From Cyclobacteriaceae bacterium (lineage in GTDB: Bacteria; Bacteroidota; Bacteroidia; Cytophagales; Cyclobacteriaceae): a stretch of 64,000 nt of DNA. Shown here one piece after another: positions 9,076 through 16,722 of this stretch. The notes beneath the pieces are model-generated. The model was not told the origin of the DNA and did not search any database. It saw nothing but the letters and a program-made list of their open reading frames with translations. The stretch covers positions 245,111 to 309,110 of the forward strand of contig JANQOR010000023.1 in the NCBI GenBank assembly GCA_028285685.1, written 5' to 3'. The position numbers and the translations under genes were made by a program. Each line of letters starts with the position of its first letter. Position 1 is the first letter of the stretch.

Positions 9076-9948
9076 TCAGTCCTTCACAGGCACATTATTT
9101 GGAATGACGATATCGAAAGTTGTACCCTCCCCAAGAGTAGAGTCAATTGAAATGGTGCCAGATAACTTTTCTACAATTTCCTTCACGATGTATAAACCAA
9201 TTCCACTTCCTTTGGACCCTGACGAGGCTCGATAAAACATATTAAAAATGCTCGGTAAATGAGCCTCGGAAATACCAATGCCGTTGTCTTTTACCTGAAT
9301 ATTCGCTTGCCCATTAGAGCAATCGCACGATATTTTAACAAACGGGTTACTCTTTGAATTGTCAAGATATTTTATGGCATTAGAAATAAGGTTGGAAAAA
9401 ATTATATCTATTCTCTTTACATCAGAAAAGAAATCAACTTTTTGATCAACGCAGATCTTTTTATCTATGGATCCTCCATTATCCATAAAATCAAGTTTTT
9501 CCACACAACCATTGACTAACTCCTTTAAATTGATTTTCTCGTAATTAATATCTTGTTTTCTATTTCTTGTGTACTCAACAATATCCTGTATAAACTTGTC
9601 CAGTTGCAGGGTACTCTTTTTAATCTGATTGTGGAATTTCTCAATTTCCTGGGGATCTTCCGTCAGCTCAATAACTTGTAGCAATCCAAGTATGGAGGTT
9701 AGAGGTGCTCTAAGATCGTGCGATGTGCTGTATACGAAGCGGTCGAGTTCCTCATTTCTCTTTCGAAGCTCTTTGTTAGTTTCCATCAATTCGTCAGAAC
9801 TGAGGTCCATCGTCCTGCTGAGGAACTCATATTCCTGCTCATAGTCATCATACGTGTCACTGACAAGCTCCACCAAGGGCAAGGATTTGTCTGGTATGGC
9901 TGCATCGCCATATAGTTTCCAAAGCTGTCTTTTTAGTCTCCTGTTCAA
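9076..9948 (-). CDS. Soluble sensor histidine kinase
   Basis: A 290-residue cytoplasmic kinase. A coiled-coil helix (about 35-70) leads into a HisKA domain with phospho-acceptor His77 (STSHDLRAPLTS), then an HATPase_c domain with the N-box around 185-191 (NLISNAI), G1 box DNGIGI (221-226) and G2 box GSGIGLYIVK (247-256). There is no PAS, GAF or membrane segment, so input probably comes from a partner. The start is a TTG nine bases after the FIST gene stop, so the two are almost certainly translated from one mRNA. No response regulator is encoded alongside. Partnership with the FIST and GAF-PAS proteins is inferred from the operon. Confidence 0.9.
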   Translation of the reverse strand: MNRRLKRQLWKLYGDAAIPDKSLPLVELVSDTYDDYEQEYEFLSRTMDLSSDELMETNKELRKRNEELDRFVYSTSHDLRAPLTSILGLLQVIELTEDPQEIEKFHNQIKKSTLQLDKFIQDIVEYTRNRKQDINYEKINLKELVNGCVEKLDFMDNGGSIDKKICVDQKVDFFSDVKRIDIIFSNLISNAIKYLDNSKSNPFVKISCDCSNGQANIQVKDNGIGISEAHLPSIFNMFYRASSGSKGSGIGLYIVKEIVEKLSGTISIDSTLGEGTTFDIVIPNNVPVKD

Positions 9949-9957
9949 TTTCTTTCG

Positions 9958-11094
9958 CTAGAGTTCTTCAGATAGCGTGGTAATGGTCATCGTTTGATTG
10001 TGTAGCTCGCATTTAGTGGATTTCACAACTGGAGATATTTCGCCGTAGGAATAAAATCCTGTTATAGCGGTTTCATCACCTAATACCTCCCGCACAGTTT
10101 CGACTTCCTCTTCGACTCTATCTTTTAAGGCGAATTTCCTTCCTGCGCAACTGATAAGTAGCGCAAGCTCAGGTTCGAAAGTGCCAAAGTCGCTGATTAC
10201 GGAATCGGCAGCCGATGATGCTCCATCTATCAGTCGTTCAAAATTCGACCGCATCATTCGTGCAATGGAGCCTTCCGGTATATCTCCTGCGAAAGTCATG
10301 CTTTTTTTCTCTTCGTCAATGGAAAGGACCGTTCGTACCAATGGTGTTGAACCATTGTTCTTGATGCTTAACGGGAAGAGAAGTGCTGATCCCGGTAACT
10401 CATTGGCAAGGTTACCTAGATATTTCTTGTACAGGTCGAGTGCTGACTGACCATCTAATTCATATAAGACATTCTTGTCTGATTTGGTTACTACTCTTTC
10501 AGGCCCAAATGAATCCCAGCCCCCCTTTGCTGCATGACCGACTTTAAGCTGATTTCCGTAAAATCCGACACCAACGATATTGCCTTCACCCGGAGGCGCA
10601 TTTAGCCCGACTAACGTTGATGTAAAATGAGGTCCGTCTCCAGCCAATCCACCGGTTACCACCGAACCATTGCTTAAGGAATCTCCAAGAGCCCGGGTCA
10701 GCTCACTTCCATTTACAATATGTCCGTCCGATAATATAAGAGTATAGGTCAGATCATCTGATTCCAATCGCTGCAAAAGTTCTAACCCTGCATCGTAACT
10801 ACCATCTGCCTGACCAATTGAAACTTTGGCGGTTTTTATTTTAGTTCGCTCAAATTTAATTGCTGTAACGTTTAGCGTGTCCTCGGAGATCTTGTTGTCC
10901 AAGATTTCACCTGCCGTTGAACAAATGGCTATTTCAGCGTTTGGATAGAATGTCCTGATCTCATCAAAAAGTTCAGTGTTGGAGACCGTTTCTTTTGAGC
11001 CAAAAGCGAGTGCCAGTTGTGCATCGTGAAGTCCTTTGTCGGATAGCTTAGCCCACCCTTCTTTGCTTGTCCAGATCTGTTGTTCGATTTTCAT
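9958..11094 (-). CDS. FIST-domain sensory protein
   Basis: The 378-residue protein fits the FIST_N (about 25-205) plus FIST_C (about 215-355) architecture, with features such as FGSKETVSNTELFDEI, ICSTAGEILDNKIS, GGLAGDG and the C-terminal ISCAGRK and GFYSYGEISP segments. FIST domains are predicted small-ligand sensors in signal transduction. The gene start overlaps the end of the GAF-PAS gene by 47 bases and its stop is nine bases before the kinase, giving a tight three-gene unit. No membrane segment or signal peptide. Ligand unknown. Confidence 0.9.
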   Translation of the reverse strand: MKIEQQIWTSKEGWAKLSDKGLHDAQLALAFGSKETVSNTELFDEIRTFYPNAEIAICSTAGEILDNKISEDTLNVTAIKFERTKIKTAKVSIGQADGSYDAGLELLQRLESDDLTYTLILSDGHIVNGSELTRALGDSLSNGSVVTGGLAGDGPHFTSTLVGLNAPPGEGNIVGVGFYGNQLKVGHAAKGGWDSFGPERVVTKSDKNVLYELDGQSALDLYKKYLGNLANELPGSALLFPLSIKNNGSTPLVRTVLSIDEEKKSMTFAGDIPEGSIARMMRSNFERLIDGASSAADSVISDFGTFEPELALLISCAGRKFALKDRVEEEVETVREVLGDETAITGFYSYGEISPVVKSTKCELHNQTMTITTLSEEL

Positions 11095-12253
11095 TAGTTA
11101 GCGGTTTGTTGATCTCGAAATCCTTGGTTATGGTTTTAGAAATTCCAATCTTGTTTTGGTAAATAAACTCAGATATTTCACGTACGAATTGATCAAATTT
11201 CATCGCGGAAGTTTTTAAGAATGGGGTGAACTCGCGCACAGCTTTTATAGTCAGTTGCTTATCATTCAATACATTGGTTAAAGCCAGAAAGTTTGTTAGG
11301 GGCTGCCTTACTTTATGTGAAAGATCGAACAGAGTTTTTTCCAATGTATCGATATAGAATTGACGTTCTGATTCAGCAGTTTTTCGTACTGTAATATCCT
11401 GAACAGTTCCATTCATTCGGATCACAGTCCCTAGCTGATCTACATGAACAGTTCCCTTCGTTTCCACCCATTTTTCGGTTCCATCATCATATAACAAGCG
11501 ATATTCAATCGTATCGGGCTCCTTTGATTCCAGACCTTTGATAATTGTAGCTCTAACAAGCTCCCTATCCTCAGGGTGAACAACAGTGAGCCAGTTTTCG
11601 AGTAAGGGTTCACCTTCCCTCAAATTGAAGATCTGATACATTTCATCTGACCAATAGAGCGCATTGCTTTTTGTATTCCAATCCCAGGACCCAATAAGTG
11701 CTGTAGTTTGGGCTTCTCTAAATCTATTGAGCACTAGATTTAGCTCATTATCTTTTACAGCCAACTCTTGCTTTTGTAGAATGTTTTCCTTTCTTAGATC
11801 CATTAATTTGATAACTCTTGCAGCAAGTGTCTTTAATAATTTCTCCTCCAGTGGTGCCAAATCACGCGGTTTTGTGTCTATGACACATAGTGTCCCCAAC
11901 GCAAAACCATCTTTAACCAGAGGCGCACCAGCATAGAAGCGAATCTTTGGATCTCCAACAACAAGAGGATTGTCATGAAATCGATCATCCAGTGTTGAGT
12001 TCCTAACGACTGTTACCTCATTGGGCCTTTGAATTGCATGATGGCAAAACGCATATTCACGCGGCGTTTCCACTGCCTTAAGTCCAACGGAGGCCTTAAA
12101 CCACTGACGATCCACATCTAATAGGGATATCAATGATATGGGGGTATCTAGTACATGTGAAGCGAGTTCAACTATTTCGTCGAAATCTTGTTCTGAATCC
12201 GAATCCAGAATGTGATAGTCAGCTAGTTTTTGAAGTCGTTGTTTTTCACTCAT
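11048..12253 (-). CDS. GAF-PAS sensor with DHp-like helix pair but no ATPase domain
   Basis: A 401-residue cytoplasmic protein: GAF domain (about 20-155), PAS domain (about 185-290, ending QDITVRK), then a HisKA-like segment with His313 in LSHKVRQPLT. After about residue 370 the sequence is a short polar tail overlapping the FIST start; there is no HATPase_c domain. It therefore resembles a hybrid sensor that has lost, or never had, its kinase core. It may feed signals to the complete kinase at the end of the operon, or dimerise with it. A 14-bp palindrome lies 83 bases upstream of the ATG. Confidence 0.85.
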   Translation of the reverse strand: MSEKQRLQKLADYHILDSDSEQDFDEIVELASHVLDTPISLISLLDVDRQWFKASVGLKAVETPREYAFCHHAIQRPNEVTVVRNSTLDDRFHDNPLVVGDPKIRFYAGAPLVKDGFALGTLCVIDTKPRDLAPLEEKLLKTLAARVIKLMDLRKENILQKQELAVKDNELNLVLNRFREAQTTALIGSWDWNTKSNALYWSDEMYQIFNLREGEPLLENWLTVVHPEDRELVRATIIKGLESKEPDTIEYRLLYDDGTEKWVETKGTVHVDQLGTVIRMNGTVQDITVRKTAESERQFYIDTLEKTLFDLSHKVRQPLTNFLALTNVLNDKQLTIKAVREFTPFLKTSAMKFDQFVREISEFIYQNKIGISKTITKDFEINKPLTNENRTTDLDKQRRVG

Positions 12254-12335
12254 AGGTAACGGATCAAGTAGAAGTGAAGAACAAATTCCAGGAAAAAAGT
12301 GCTGTACCTAATTGAAGCTTAAATCTAATCATTAT

Positions 12336-12349
12336 TTATCAAATGATAA
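12336..12349. promoter_or_regulatory. Palindrome TTATCA-AA-TGATAA, candidate operator
   Basis: A perfect-arm 14-bp palindrome between the GAF-PAS start (12253) and the DUF2892 stop. The same palindrome with centre AT occurs upstream of the 12975 gene. Shared position upstream of two co-oriented operons suggests a common transcription factor, which is not identified. It resembles but does not match the FNR/CRP half-site spacing. Confidence 0.5.
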
Positions 12350-12387
12350 TGCTATTTAGTTATTTGTAAATAATGTGATTTTCTCCA

Positions 12388-12573
12388 CTAGTCAACAATT
12401 CCTTGGCTTTTTAGAATCTTGTCAAGGAGACACCATCTGGTGACTGATGACTGTAATAAGTTGACACTTACAAATACAGGTACGATGTACCAGTAGATAT
12501 TGACAAAGAGTCCTAGTAAAACTCCGATTAGTACAAGGGATCCAACGATCCCTCTAATTATTCTCTCTCTCAT
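12388..12573 (-). CDS. DUF2892-type small membrane protein
   Basis: A 61-residue protein matching the DUF2892/YgaP-membrane-domain pattern: short basic N-terminus MRERIIRGIVGSL, two closely spaced hydrophobic segments (about 8-25 and 28-42), then TRWCLLDKILKSQGI, where the family often has CPLYKLLGI-like ends. Starts three bases after the preceding SpoIIAA-like gene, so they are co-transcribed. Such proteins often accompany rhodanese or redox genes; the role here is unknown. Confidence 0.75.
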   Translation of the reverse strand: MRERIIRGIVGSLVLIGVLLGLFVNIYWYIVPVFVSVNLLQSSVTRWCLLDKILKSQGIVD

Positions 12574-12576
12574 GGT

Positions 12577-12975
12577 TTATAAATGGCTGTTATATAATTC
12601 ATCAATTGACTTGAAAGTTCTCAAGTCCAGTCTCGAGAATTTAGACATGAGTCTGGCTGCACCTCTTATCAGCACCGAGTCTGATACTACTGAAACATAC
12701 TTGATACGATTTGAGTATTTAGAGAGTGTCTGCATCCACTCATCTCTGGCGCTATACTCGAAGTCTTTCATGTCGGAACAATCCCAAATCTGCGTGTAAT
12801 TCAAATCTGGGTTACGTTCGAATTCATCTGTCCAGGCTTCTGTGGCTTGAACTGATGCTTCTTTGCTGAATCTTTCCTTGAATTTAAAATGAATGCAATT
12901 TTCTCCAAATCGGGGATCAATGGTAATATCAACATTAGGTGAATTGAGGATCTGTGATTTTTCACCAACTTCCAT
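12577..12975 (-). CDS. SpoIIAA/STAS-like protein
   Basis: A 132-residue soluble protein with beta/alpha alternation like the SpoIIAA-like (STAS) fold: strand IHFKFKERF, central IWDCSDMKDFEY, strand IKYVSVVSD followed by a basic helix and the ending FKSIDELYNSHL. The C-terminal half resembles that of the 13593-13985 product (VSDSVLIRGAARLMSKFSR versus VPNPFIRLLVYLSRWINK, both ending FKSLDE/FKSIDE), so the two are probably paralogs. It is first gene of a two-gene unit with DUF2892 and has the shared palindrome 39 bases upstream. Role unknown; protein-protein signalling is plausible. Confidence 0.6.
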   Translation of the reverse strand: MEVGEKSQILNSPNVDITIDPRFGENCIHFKFKERFSKEASVQATEAWTDEFERNPDLNYTQIWDCSDMKDFEYSARDEWMQTLSKYSNRIKYVSVVSDSVLIRGAARLMSKFSRLDLRTFKSIDELYNSHL

Positions 12976-13013
12976 AGTGATTGTGGTTAATTAAGGGTTT
13001 TCGCTCGCTTAAA

Positions 13014-13027
13014 TTATCAATTGATAA
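13014..13027. promoter_or_regulatory. Palindrome TTATCA-AT-TGATAA, candidate operator
   Basis: Second copy of the 14-bp palindrome, 39 bases upstream of the 12975 start and extended to 16 bp by flanking A/T. It lies in the 329-base gap 12976-13304, which otherwise holds AT-rich sequence with a half-site-like TTATCA near 13158 and no other clear element. Confidence 0.5.
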
Positions 13028-13304
13028 TATACTGAGCAAGTCGTTTCTACGGAGGATGTGGTTTAAGGGATTAATCATATAGAAAGGAGGATAAGAGTTG
13101 ATCAGGAGCTTATGCTTCGGGTGGAAATACACAAATTGTATGTTGTGAGAAAAACTCTAATGGTAATTATCAAAACTTTCAACTCACGAGATTGTCAACA
13201 AATCAAATTTACTTTTCCAATAACTACTGGAATTTAATTGCACACAAGAAACTGCTTTGTGGATAATCTTCAGTTTGGCAACAATTTCACCAACGTCTCT
13301 AACT

Positions 13305-13496
13305 ATGGATGAGGAAGATTTTCTAACACTTAAGTTTAATGAAAAGGTCAGGTGTCATTTGAAGTCTGGCCAGGTGAAGTGTGGCGCATTCAAGCATAAT
13401 TTTAGTACAAGGAAGTCTGAATTCGATTTCGAAAACCACAAGACGGAGCGAATTGAAGAAATTCAGTTAAAAAACATAGATATGCTGGTTACCTGA
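13305..13496 (+). CDS. Small hypothetical protein, SH3/Sm-like beta pattern
   Basis: A 63-residue product starting MDEEDFLTLKF. I chose the ATG at 13305 over an upstream TTG at 13257 because the upstream extension looks non-coding. Alternating strands (KVRCHLKSGQVKCGAFKHN, EFDFENHKTERIEEIQLKNIDMLV) suggest a small beta-barrel of the type seen in RNA- or protein-binding folds, but this is only a pattern. It is flanked on both sides by leftward genes and has no convincing ribosome-binding site. Could be a chance ORF. Confidence 0.45.
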   Translation: MDEEDFLTLKFNEKVRCHLKSGQVKCGAFKHNFSTRKSEFDFENHKTERIEEIQLKNIDMLVT

Positions 13497-13592
13497 AAGA
13501 TCTAAATCGCGAAACGCATGAAAACCCGGTATCAAGTCGGCTTTTCTGTTTAATTGCGGTTTTGTCAGGATCGACTAATATAAGTCTGGTGA

Positions 13593-13985
13593 TTACTTTA
13601 TCCTTCTTTTCTTAAAGAAGTCTGTGCATTCATCCAGGGACTTGAAAACAAAGTCCGGTTTGTTGATCCATCGAGATAAATATACTAGTAACCTGATAAA
13701 TGGATTAGGCACGATCACGATGTAGAGCCCTAGGTTGTTAAGCTTTCGAATGGCCCGCAAGATGAGGGGGTTAAGCGGGTTAGCAATCCTGATATTCGTC
13801 GTATTTACGATGTGATGAAATTTTTCCGAGTGTAGCTGATCTATTCTCTTCAGTTCTACTACATATTGCTGAAGTAATTTCAGACCGATAACTCCACAAG
13901 GTCTTGCATAGAAGGCGAAGTTTTTCTCTAAAAAATACAAATCGATTTTTCCTCGCTTCTCCTTAAAACTTCGAATGGGTACCAT
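13593..13985 (-). CDS. SpoIIAA/STAS-like protein, second paralog
   Basis: A 130-residue soluble protein using the ATG at 13985 (an in-frame TTG lies 12 bases upstream). The layout resembles the 12577-12975 product: strand-helix pairs, a basic amphipathic helix after IVIVPNP, and a FKSLDECTDFF end. It begins 27 bases after the stop of the TAXI gene, so it is probably the last gene of the AraC-NTF2-YHS-YHS-TAXI operon. Function unknown; a cytoplasmic partner for the TAXI protein tail is conceivable. Confidence 0.6.
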   Translation of the reverse strand: MVPIRSFKEKRGKIDLYFLEKNFAFYARPCGVIGLKLLQQYVVELKRIDQLHSEKFHHIVNTTNIRIANPLNPLILRAIRKLNNLGLYIVIVPNPFIRLLVYLSRWINKPDFVFKSLDECTDFFKKRRIK

Positions 13986-14012
13986 TGATGATTGCAATTA
14001 GTCTTTTGGCTG

Positions 14013-15290
14013 TTAGTTGCTGACCAGTTCACTATTTACCAGGTCCCCTCTGGTCATTCTCATCTGTAAAGCTTTCAATTTCAGTTGCAACTCCTTAAGG
14101 GTTTCCTTGGACAGTTCCATATAAATACGAAAACTCTCGTTGGCTTCAAGTTTTTCATTGACAAGCATATCGAAGGCTTTCTCCTGATCCTGTTTGATTC
14201 TCTTGATGAGATGTATTGCGTGCTCCTTGCTCGACAAGCGATTGGTGATCCGTTTTATTTTCATAAGATCTTGATAAAAGACATCCACTCGATCTTTTTT
14301 CCTTTGATGTGCCCATCGACCAAATGAATAAATAGCACTAACGAGGGCAAGAAGAACTGAGAAAATGACACCAAACACCTCAGCATAGCGCTCCACGAAG
14401 GATGGTTCATCCCGATCGAGATAAACCCTGGCACCATTGTGCAACGGAAAACTCAGGCTTGAACGCTTAAAATCCTCGTTTAGGTCTTGACTGATAAGCG
14501 GGCTTATATGGTTGAATTCTTGCAAATTCCTGAAGATGGCTTTGGTAATATCATAAGCAAGTTGATTATCTAATGATTCGTTGGTTACCAGGACCACATC
14601 TGATGCAACCGTAAGAAACGGTTTCTGTGTCAATTTGAGGTAGATGTTTTCGGGAACAAGCATGGGTCGCACTTTCGGGTATTTCATTGCCAACCCTTCT
14701 ACCTTCGATCCATGTCCAAATTTGTTGGCATGATCGAAGCTGAAAAGACGATAGTCCTGAAGGCCAGCGAGATCTTCGTCAGAAATAATGTCGGTAAATC
14801 CTATCAATACATCTGCGGAGAACGGATTTTCTGTCAACTCGAACTTGGTAGCATCGATGTGGAAGTAGTTGAAAAGTTGAAGGGCAAACAGGTGTGAACC
14901 ATCACCAGAGTGTCCTGCAAAGACTCGCTTCCCATACAATACATCTTCCAGGTCCGTCTTCTCGTGCTCAGCTTTGTAAAAGAGATGAAGGATCTGTGGA
15001 TAGATTGGCGTTATGGATTTTACACCTTTTTGAAATCCAATGTGATTCTCCACCAAAGCCAGGTGGGCTTCATCTCTTTTGATGTTCTCAATATCTTTTA
15101 ATGATCCTTCACCGATAACCGTTTCCACTTCCAGGTTTAATTCAGATTCGAGGATCTCCTGGATTGTTAACGCAATCTGTCCCATGGGCTCGTTGATGGA
15201 ATAGTACAACACCAACTTCTCTTTATGATTTTGGCAACCAGTGAGAGTTATTGCAAGGAATGCAAGCATTATTCTACTGCTCATATTCAA
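14013..15290 (-). CDS. Membrane-tethered TAXI-type solute-binding protein with cytoplasmic coiled coil
   Basis: A 425-residue protein. The N-terminus has a lipobox-like LTGCQ (Cys about 19) and the following domain (about 25-290) fits the TAXI/NMT1-like periplasmic binding fold (ALTIQEILESELNLEVETV, AGHSGDGSHLFALQLF). A single membrane helix (about 308-328, VIFSVLLALVSAIYSFGRW) leads to a roughly 95-residue charged coiled-coil tail. No TRAP permease is nearby, so this is likely a receptor-like stand-alone TAXI protein rather than a transporter subunit. Its start overlaps the preceding YHS gene by 17 bases. A lipid anchor plus a later membrane helix would be odd; the N-terminus may instead be a cleaved signal. 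Confidence 0.78.
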   Translation of the reverse strand: MNMSSRIMLAFLAITLTGCQNHKEKLVLYYSINEPMGQIALTIQEILESELNLEVETVIGEGSLKDIENIKRDEAHLALVENHIGFQKGVKSITPIYPQILHLFYKAEHEKTDLEDVLYGKRVFAGHSGDGSHLFALQLFNYFHIDATKFELTENPFSADVLIGFTDIISDEDLAGLQDYRLFSFDHANKFGHGSKVEGLAMKYPKVRPMLVPENIYLKLTQKPFLTVASDVVLVTNESLDNQLAYDITKAIFRNLQEFNHISPLISQDLNEDFKRSSLSFPLHNGARVYLDRDEPSFVERYAEVFGVIFSVLLALVSAIYSFGRWAHQRKKDRVDVFYQDLMKIKRITNRLSSKEHAIHLIKRIKQDQEKAFDMLVNEKLEANESFRIYMELSKETLKELQLKLKALQMRMTRGDLVNSELVSN

Positions 15291-15723
15291 GGAGTTTTTG
15301 GTAGTTAATATCTGCTTTGATCTTGTTGCCTAAGGTGTCCTTTTCCCAAAGCGTAATTCCGTTAAGAAATGCGCGTACCTCAAAGAACATGACCCGGCCA
15401 TCATTGTCGAACCTGTAATAATTGTAATTTGGTTTTACCAATGCATCAAGTGACATAGCGATGGAGCACCAGCCACCATAGGAAGGTATATATCTACTTG
15501 GGTCCTCTAGAAAGCGATCCTTGTTTTCCTTACTGTTGAAAAAGAGAATCTGCCCCTCATGGTCCACCTGGTATGCAGTGTTGCCTTTTAAAATTTTTCC
15601 ATCATAGTAGGAAATAAGGTCATTTCCGTCAAAGGAAGCTTCTTGTTCATCGTGGCAACAGTATTTCTGAGCCATCACAGATGTTGAATAGATCAGAACT
15701 GTAAGTGTCAGTATGGATTTCAT
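15274..15723 (-). CDS. Exported YHS-domain protein (second of pair)
   Basis: A 149-residue protein with a signal peptide (1-18, ending VMAQ) and a YHS-like domain: GNDLISYYDGK, then FFNSKENKDRFLEDPSRYIPSYGG and WCSIAM. A YCCHDE segment follows the cleavage site, giving two adjacent Cys and a His that could bind metal. YHS domains occur near metal-handling proteins; the ligand here is not known. It overlaps the TAXI gene by 17 bases. It is 78 bases downstream of the first YHS gene, from which it is separated by a stable hairpin. Confidence 0.82.
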   Translation of the reverse strand: MKSILTLTVLIYSTSVMAQKYCCHDEQEASFDGNDLISYYDGKILKGNTAYQVDHEGQILFFNSKENKDRFLEDPSRYIPSYGGWCSIAMSLDALVKPNYNYYRFDNDGRVMFFEVRAFLNGITLWEKDTLGNKIKADINYQKLLEYEQ

Positions 15724-15747
15724 AATAATTCGATTTTAAGGTAAGAT

Positions 15748-15783
15748 CCAGGGGTGGGAGGAGAGGCTCCCGTTATCCCCTGG
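15748..15783 (-). promoter_or_regulatory. Nested hairpin between the two YHS genes
   Basis: Outer arms CCAGGGG / CCCCTGG and inner arms GGGAG / CTCCC form a GC-rich two-part stem within the 78-base gap. No U-tract follows on the transcribed (minus) strand, so it looks more like an mRNA processing or stabilising structure than a full terminator. Confidence 0.45.
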
Positions 15784-15801
15784 TCACTACCCACTCATCA
15801 G

Positions 15802-16263
15802 CTAGTTGTAGGTACCTTTTAAGTTCGACCAATTCGAATTGGCCTTTTTAACGAGCCCTTTGTGATCGTTCTCGGCTAACCACAGTTGCTGCGCATCCAA
15901 TTCCAGGTTGTAGAGATATAGAAAATACTTGCCATCTTCTACAATGAACTTGTTTGGATCAGGTCGGAATTTAGCCCCGGCATACACTCCAAAAGCACAG
16001 TAACCCCCGTACTGAGGAAGATACTTTGCAGGGTTAGCATCGAATTTCCTTTTTTGATCCTCCGAAGTAAAATAGTAGATCACTTTCTCGTGTTCTGATT
16101 TGAATTGCTTCAAGCCACGCTGGGCGATCCCCAAATCCAGATATGAAACAGGGCTAAATCCCTGTAAAGCAATATTGCTGTTGTCGATGTTGTTAGCCTT
16201 CTTATCCTGTGCATTCACACAGAAAGCTGCTGCCAGTAATAGAAATAAAATTGACGTTTTCAT
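15802..16263 (-). CDS. Exported YHS-domain protein (first of pair)
   Basis: A 153-residue protein with a signal peptide (1-18, FCVNAQ) and a YHS domain: LQGFSPVSYLDLG, then YYFTSEDQKRKFDANPAKYL and PQYGGYCAFGV. It is similar in layout to the next gene but lacks its Cys-Cys-His segment. The C-terminus carries an extra LWLAENDHKGLVKKANSNW region typical of this exported YHS subfamily. Part of the leftward operon after the NTF2-like gene (26 bases). Substrate or metal unknown. Confidence 0.85.
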   Translation of the reverse strand: MKTSILFLLLAAAFCVNAQDKKANNIDNSNIALQGFSPVSYLDLGIAQRGLKQFKSEHEKVIYYFTSEDQKRKFDANPAKYLPQYGGYCAFGVYAGAKFRPDPNKFIVEDGKYFLYLYNLELDAQQLWLAENDHKGLVKKANSNWSNLKGTYN

Positions 16264-16289
16264 AATATGATTATTTTAATAGTTTGTAT

Positions 16290-16646
16290 TTAATTATTTG
16301 CGATAAAGTATTCTTCGGAGATCACCTGACCATCGTCGTTCCAGGCTCGTCTGATTATTTCATGCCATAGAATCTTGCTGTCATCTGACATTTCAAATTC
16401 GAACGTAAATTCTGATGCTGAAAGATTCCCTTCAACAATGGTCCCGTGATGTTCAATACGATTGACAGTTGCTATTGCATCGGTAAATCCAAGCATTTTC
16501 TCCATCATTTGAGCTTTATTCGTGGTTTTTACATTGTTGTAATCCGACGTGATAGCATCTTCCGTAAAAAAAGTCTCTACTGCATTTACAATGTCCCCTT
16601 TTGCTACAAGGTGGTCCATTTTAGTCACTGTTTTCTTTAGATCCAT
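16290..16646 (-). CDS. SnoaL/NTF2-like protein
   Basis: A 118-residue soluble protein with the single-domain NTF2-like cone pattern: N-terminal helix KMDHLVAKGDIVNAVETFFTE, DAITSDYNN, then long strands ending SEEYFIANN. These domains bind small molecules or act as isomerase/hydrolase scaffolds; catalytic residues cannot be assigned. First structural gene of the operon controlled presumably by the tandem-AraC regulator 76 bases upstream. Confidence 0.8.
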   Translation of the reverse strand: MDLKKTVTKMDHLVAKGDIVNAVETFFTEDAITSDYNNVKTTNKAQMMEKMLGFTDAIATVNRIEHHGTIVEGNLSASEFTFEFEMSDDSKILWHEIIRRAWNDDGQVISEEYFIANN

Positions 16647-16722
16647 TTCTTTGTTATTGTTAAAATTTAATGGATCAAAGATGGGTAGGAGGGACCTGAT
16701 TCAGGCTATCAAAAAGGATCTA

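Noticed and set aside
12336-13027. FNR/CRP-type site reading of the 14-bp palindrome
   Set aside because: The half-sites and spacing do not match TTGAT-N4-ATCAA; a different regulator is more likely.
13257-13304. Upstream TTG start of the small 13305 gene
   Set aside because: The added residues look like non-coding sequence and the ATG at 13305 opens the conserved-looking part.
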